Shown here: positions 6,111 through 6,834 of the stretch, one piece after another
Position numbering within the stretch: the first letter of the stretch is position 1
How the letters are laid out: each line of letters opens with the position of its first letter
NCBI GenBank assembly: GCA_017964105.1
Contig: JAGCSP010000094.1
Span: 1-6,834 of the forward strand
Source: Clostridia bacterium
GTDB taxonomy: Bacteria; Bacillota; Clostridia; Christensenellales; UBA1242
Direction of reading: 5' to 3'
DNA length: 6,834 nucleotides
Made by a program: the position numbers and the translations under genes
Notes under the pieces: model-generated
What the model saw: the letters and a program-made list of their open reading frames with translations, nothing else
The model's database searches: none
Told to the model about the DNA's origin: nothing

Positions 6111-6524
6111 TTAATCTGCAGAACCAGGAACTATACGAATGTAATCTTCTTCTAGCACTTGATCATTGCGCATAACCACATATTTGCCATCAACATTTTT
6201 AATATCAATTGTATCGCCAGGAAGTGCAATTACACGCTTAATTATTTCAATATCATTTTTCTTAATTACAATAATATCGCCATATGTGTAACTTGCATTT
6301 TTATCAATGTAAACCACATCTCTGTTGTGCTCATAATCTGCATAATTGTTTATAGTTGGCTTCATGCTTTCGCCATACACGTAGCTAGAAGTAAAACAAA
6401 ATGAAAAAGATATCATAAAAATGCTGAGGTAAACACACAAAAGAAAAATTACGACAGATACATAGTCGCTAATATATCTTTTGTGTAATTTAAAAATTTG
6501 TTTATCTTCTATGTTATATTTCAT
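6111..6524 (-). CDS. lepB: Signal peptidase I, N-terminal catalytic part, ended by a premature TAA
   Basis: This 137-residue frame has one N-terminal membrane helix (about residues 20-45) and then the signal peptidase I core: YGESMKPTI with nucleophile Ser53, and IIKRVIALPGDTIDI with general base Lys96. Ser-Lys spacing is 43 residues, close to that of Bacillus type I enzymes (about 40). The enzyme cleaves signal peptides from exported proteins at the outer face of the membrane. Translation ends at TAA 6113-6111 after VPGSAD, before box E, which lies in the same frame at 5829-6104. Alone, this piece lacks a structural part of the catalytic domain and is probably inactive. If the TAA is genuine, this is a broken paralog; a sense codon (Lys, Gln or Glu differs by one base) would restore a protein of about 231 residues. 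The start ATG 6524 lacks a clear ribosome binding site. Confidence 0.8.
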   Translation of the reverse strand: MKYNIEDKQIFKLHKRYISDYVSVVIFLLCVYLSIFMISFSFCFTSSYVYGESMKPTINNYADYEHNRDVVYIDKNASYTYGDIIVIKKNDIEIIKRVIALPGDTIDIKNVDGKYVVMRNDQVLEEDYIRIVPGSAD

Positions 6525-6559
6525 GCTTTTATGTTACCACAAATATAAATTTTTTCAAA

Positions 6560-6565
6560 ATTATA
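6560..6565 (-). promoter_or_regulatory. Possible -10 box for the signal peptidase gene
   Basis: TATAAT occurs on the minus strand about 35 nt before ATG 6524, in the gap that separates this gene from the divergent tRNA promoter. No convincing -35 lies at the right distance, and the region is so AT-rich that the match may be chance. Confidence 0.25.
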
Positions 6566-6611
6566 TTTTGACTCACATCTTATTTTATACAAAATCTTAC
6601 TATTTTTGCAT

Positions 6612-6640
6612 TTGTGTTACCTTATATTTTGTGCTACAAT
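6612..6640 (+). promoter_or_regulatory. Promoter of the tRNA gene
   Basis: The -35 TTGTGT (6612-6617), an exact 17-bp spacer and TGCTACAAT (extended -10, -10 box 6635-6640) form a strong promoter. The expected start point, 6646-6648, falls on or within two bases of the first tRNA nucleotide, so the primary transcript would have almost no 5' leader. Confidence 0.7.
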
Positions 6641-6647
6641 AAACTAT

Positions 6648-6722
6648 GCTCCCATGGTGTAACGGATAGCACAATGGTCTTCGGAACCATTAGTTCGGGT
6701 TCGAATCCTGATAGACGCGCCA
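6648..6722 (+). tRNA. tRNA-Arg (anticodon UCG), acceptor stem imperfect
   Basis: The 75-nt sequence folds as a tRNA. The D arm is GTGT/GCAC with loop AACGGATA. The anticodon stem is ATGGT/ACCAT with loop CTTCGGA, giving U33, anticodon UCG and G37. The variable region is 4 nt. The T arm is TCGGG/CCTGA with one G-U pair and loop TTCGAAT. A discriminator G and encoded CCA follow. It would read CGA and, with wobble, other CGN arginine codons. The acceptor stem is odd: GCTCCCA against TAGACGC pairs only at 1-72, 2-71, 5-68 and 7-66; positions 3-70 (U-C), 4-69 (C-A) and 6-67 (C-A) do not pair. A shifted pairing with a bulged C70 recovers little. The strong promoter and adjacent terminator suggest expression, but the stem suggests decay, a recombinant gene or a sequence error. 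Confidence 0.8.
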
Positions 6723-6726
6723 AAAC

Positions 6727-6754
6727 ACCGAGCAGTATTGCTCAGTTTTTTTTT
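6727..6754 (+). terminator. Rho-independent terminator of the tRNA gene
   Basis: The GAGCA/TGCTC stem (6730-6734 with 6739-6743) has the loop GTAT. It is extended by a C-A mismatch and two more pairs (A6727-T6746, C6728-G6745), and is followed by a run of nine T (6746-6754). It begins 5 nt after the CCA end, so the tRNA is a single-gene unit. The remaining 80 nt to the window edge are AT-rich and hold nothing I can identify. Confidence 0.75.
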
Positions 6755-6834
6755 GTGTTAGATTTTGTTTAAATTGAGATTGCATTTTAAGTGTTTTTCA
6801 TTTTGAAACTATATCATTTTTGTTATTTATTTTA

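Noticed and set aside
6111..6113. TAA as a reassigned sense codon
   Set aside because: Other genes in the window end naturally at TAA (for example at 4388-4386 and 3451-3449), and bacterial UAA reassignment is not established.
6159..6404. Plus-strand frame of 81 codons
   Set aside because: It is antisense to the conserved signal peptidase core containing Ser53 and Lys96.
1..6834. CRISPR array, insertion sequence, phage or toxin-antitoxin module
   Set aside because: No regularly spaced repeats, transposase, integrase, phage or toxin-antitoxin motifs were seen on either strand.

Overview
The window is AT-rich (about one third G+C by eye). Its genes have Gram-positive-type ribosome binding sites and promoters close to the housekeeping consensus, often with an extended -10. 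The gene set (clostridial-type cardiolipin synthase, a diadenylate-cyclase-like protein, an ECF sigma factor with a small membrane partner, a Gram-positive-type signal peptidase I) fits a chromosomal segment of a low-GC Bacillota, probably an uncultured clostridium-like bacterium. No phage, transposon, CRISPR or plasmid genes are visible. I could not assign a species.

Layout: all protein genes but one lie on the minus strand. From right to left: a tRNA-Arg(UCG)-like gene on the plus strand with its own promoter and terminator (6612-6754); a signal peptidase I gene split by an in-frame TAA into 6111-6524 and 5829-6104; an unrecognised 455-residue cytoplasmic protein (4386-5753) whose promoter has an 18-bp dyad inside its spacer; a bidirectional terminator shared with a 53-residue plus-strand membrane protein (4185-4346); a divergent ECF sigma / anti-sigma-like pair (3976-3134); a DisA_N/DAC-like protein (2999-1881) between its own promoter and a strong terminator; and a cardiolipin synthase-like gene (1744-221) followed 14 bp later by a cut-off gene of unknown function (206-1).

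The genes share a cell-envelope theme: phospholipid synthesis, c-di-AMP-type signalling, an ECF sigma switch, secretion and small membrane proteins. They are mostly separate transcription units, so a common pathway is only an inference. The most unusual points are at key residues. The cardiolipin synthase has Lys in place of the first HKD histidine. The cyclase-like protein has DGI and RKR in place of DGA and RHR. The signal peptidase carries a nonsense codon between its catalytic dyad and box E. The tRNA acceptor stem has three non-pairing positions out of seven. I see no clearly new multi-gene system; the 455-residue protein with its operator-like dyad and the divergent cyclase are the best leads.
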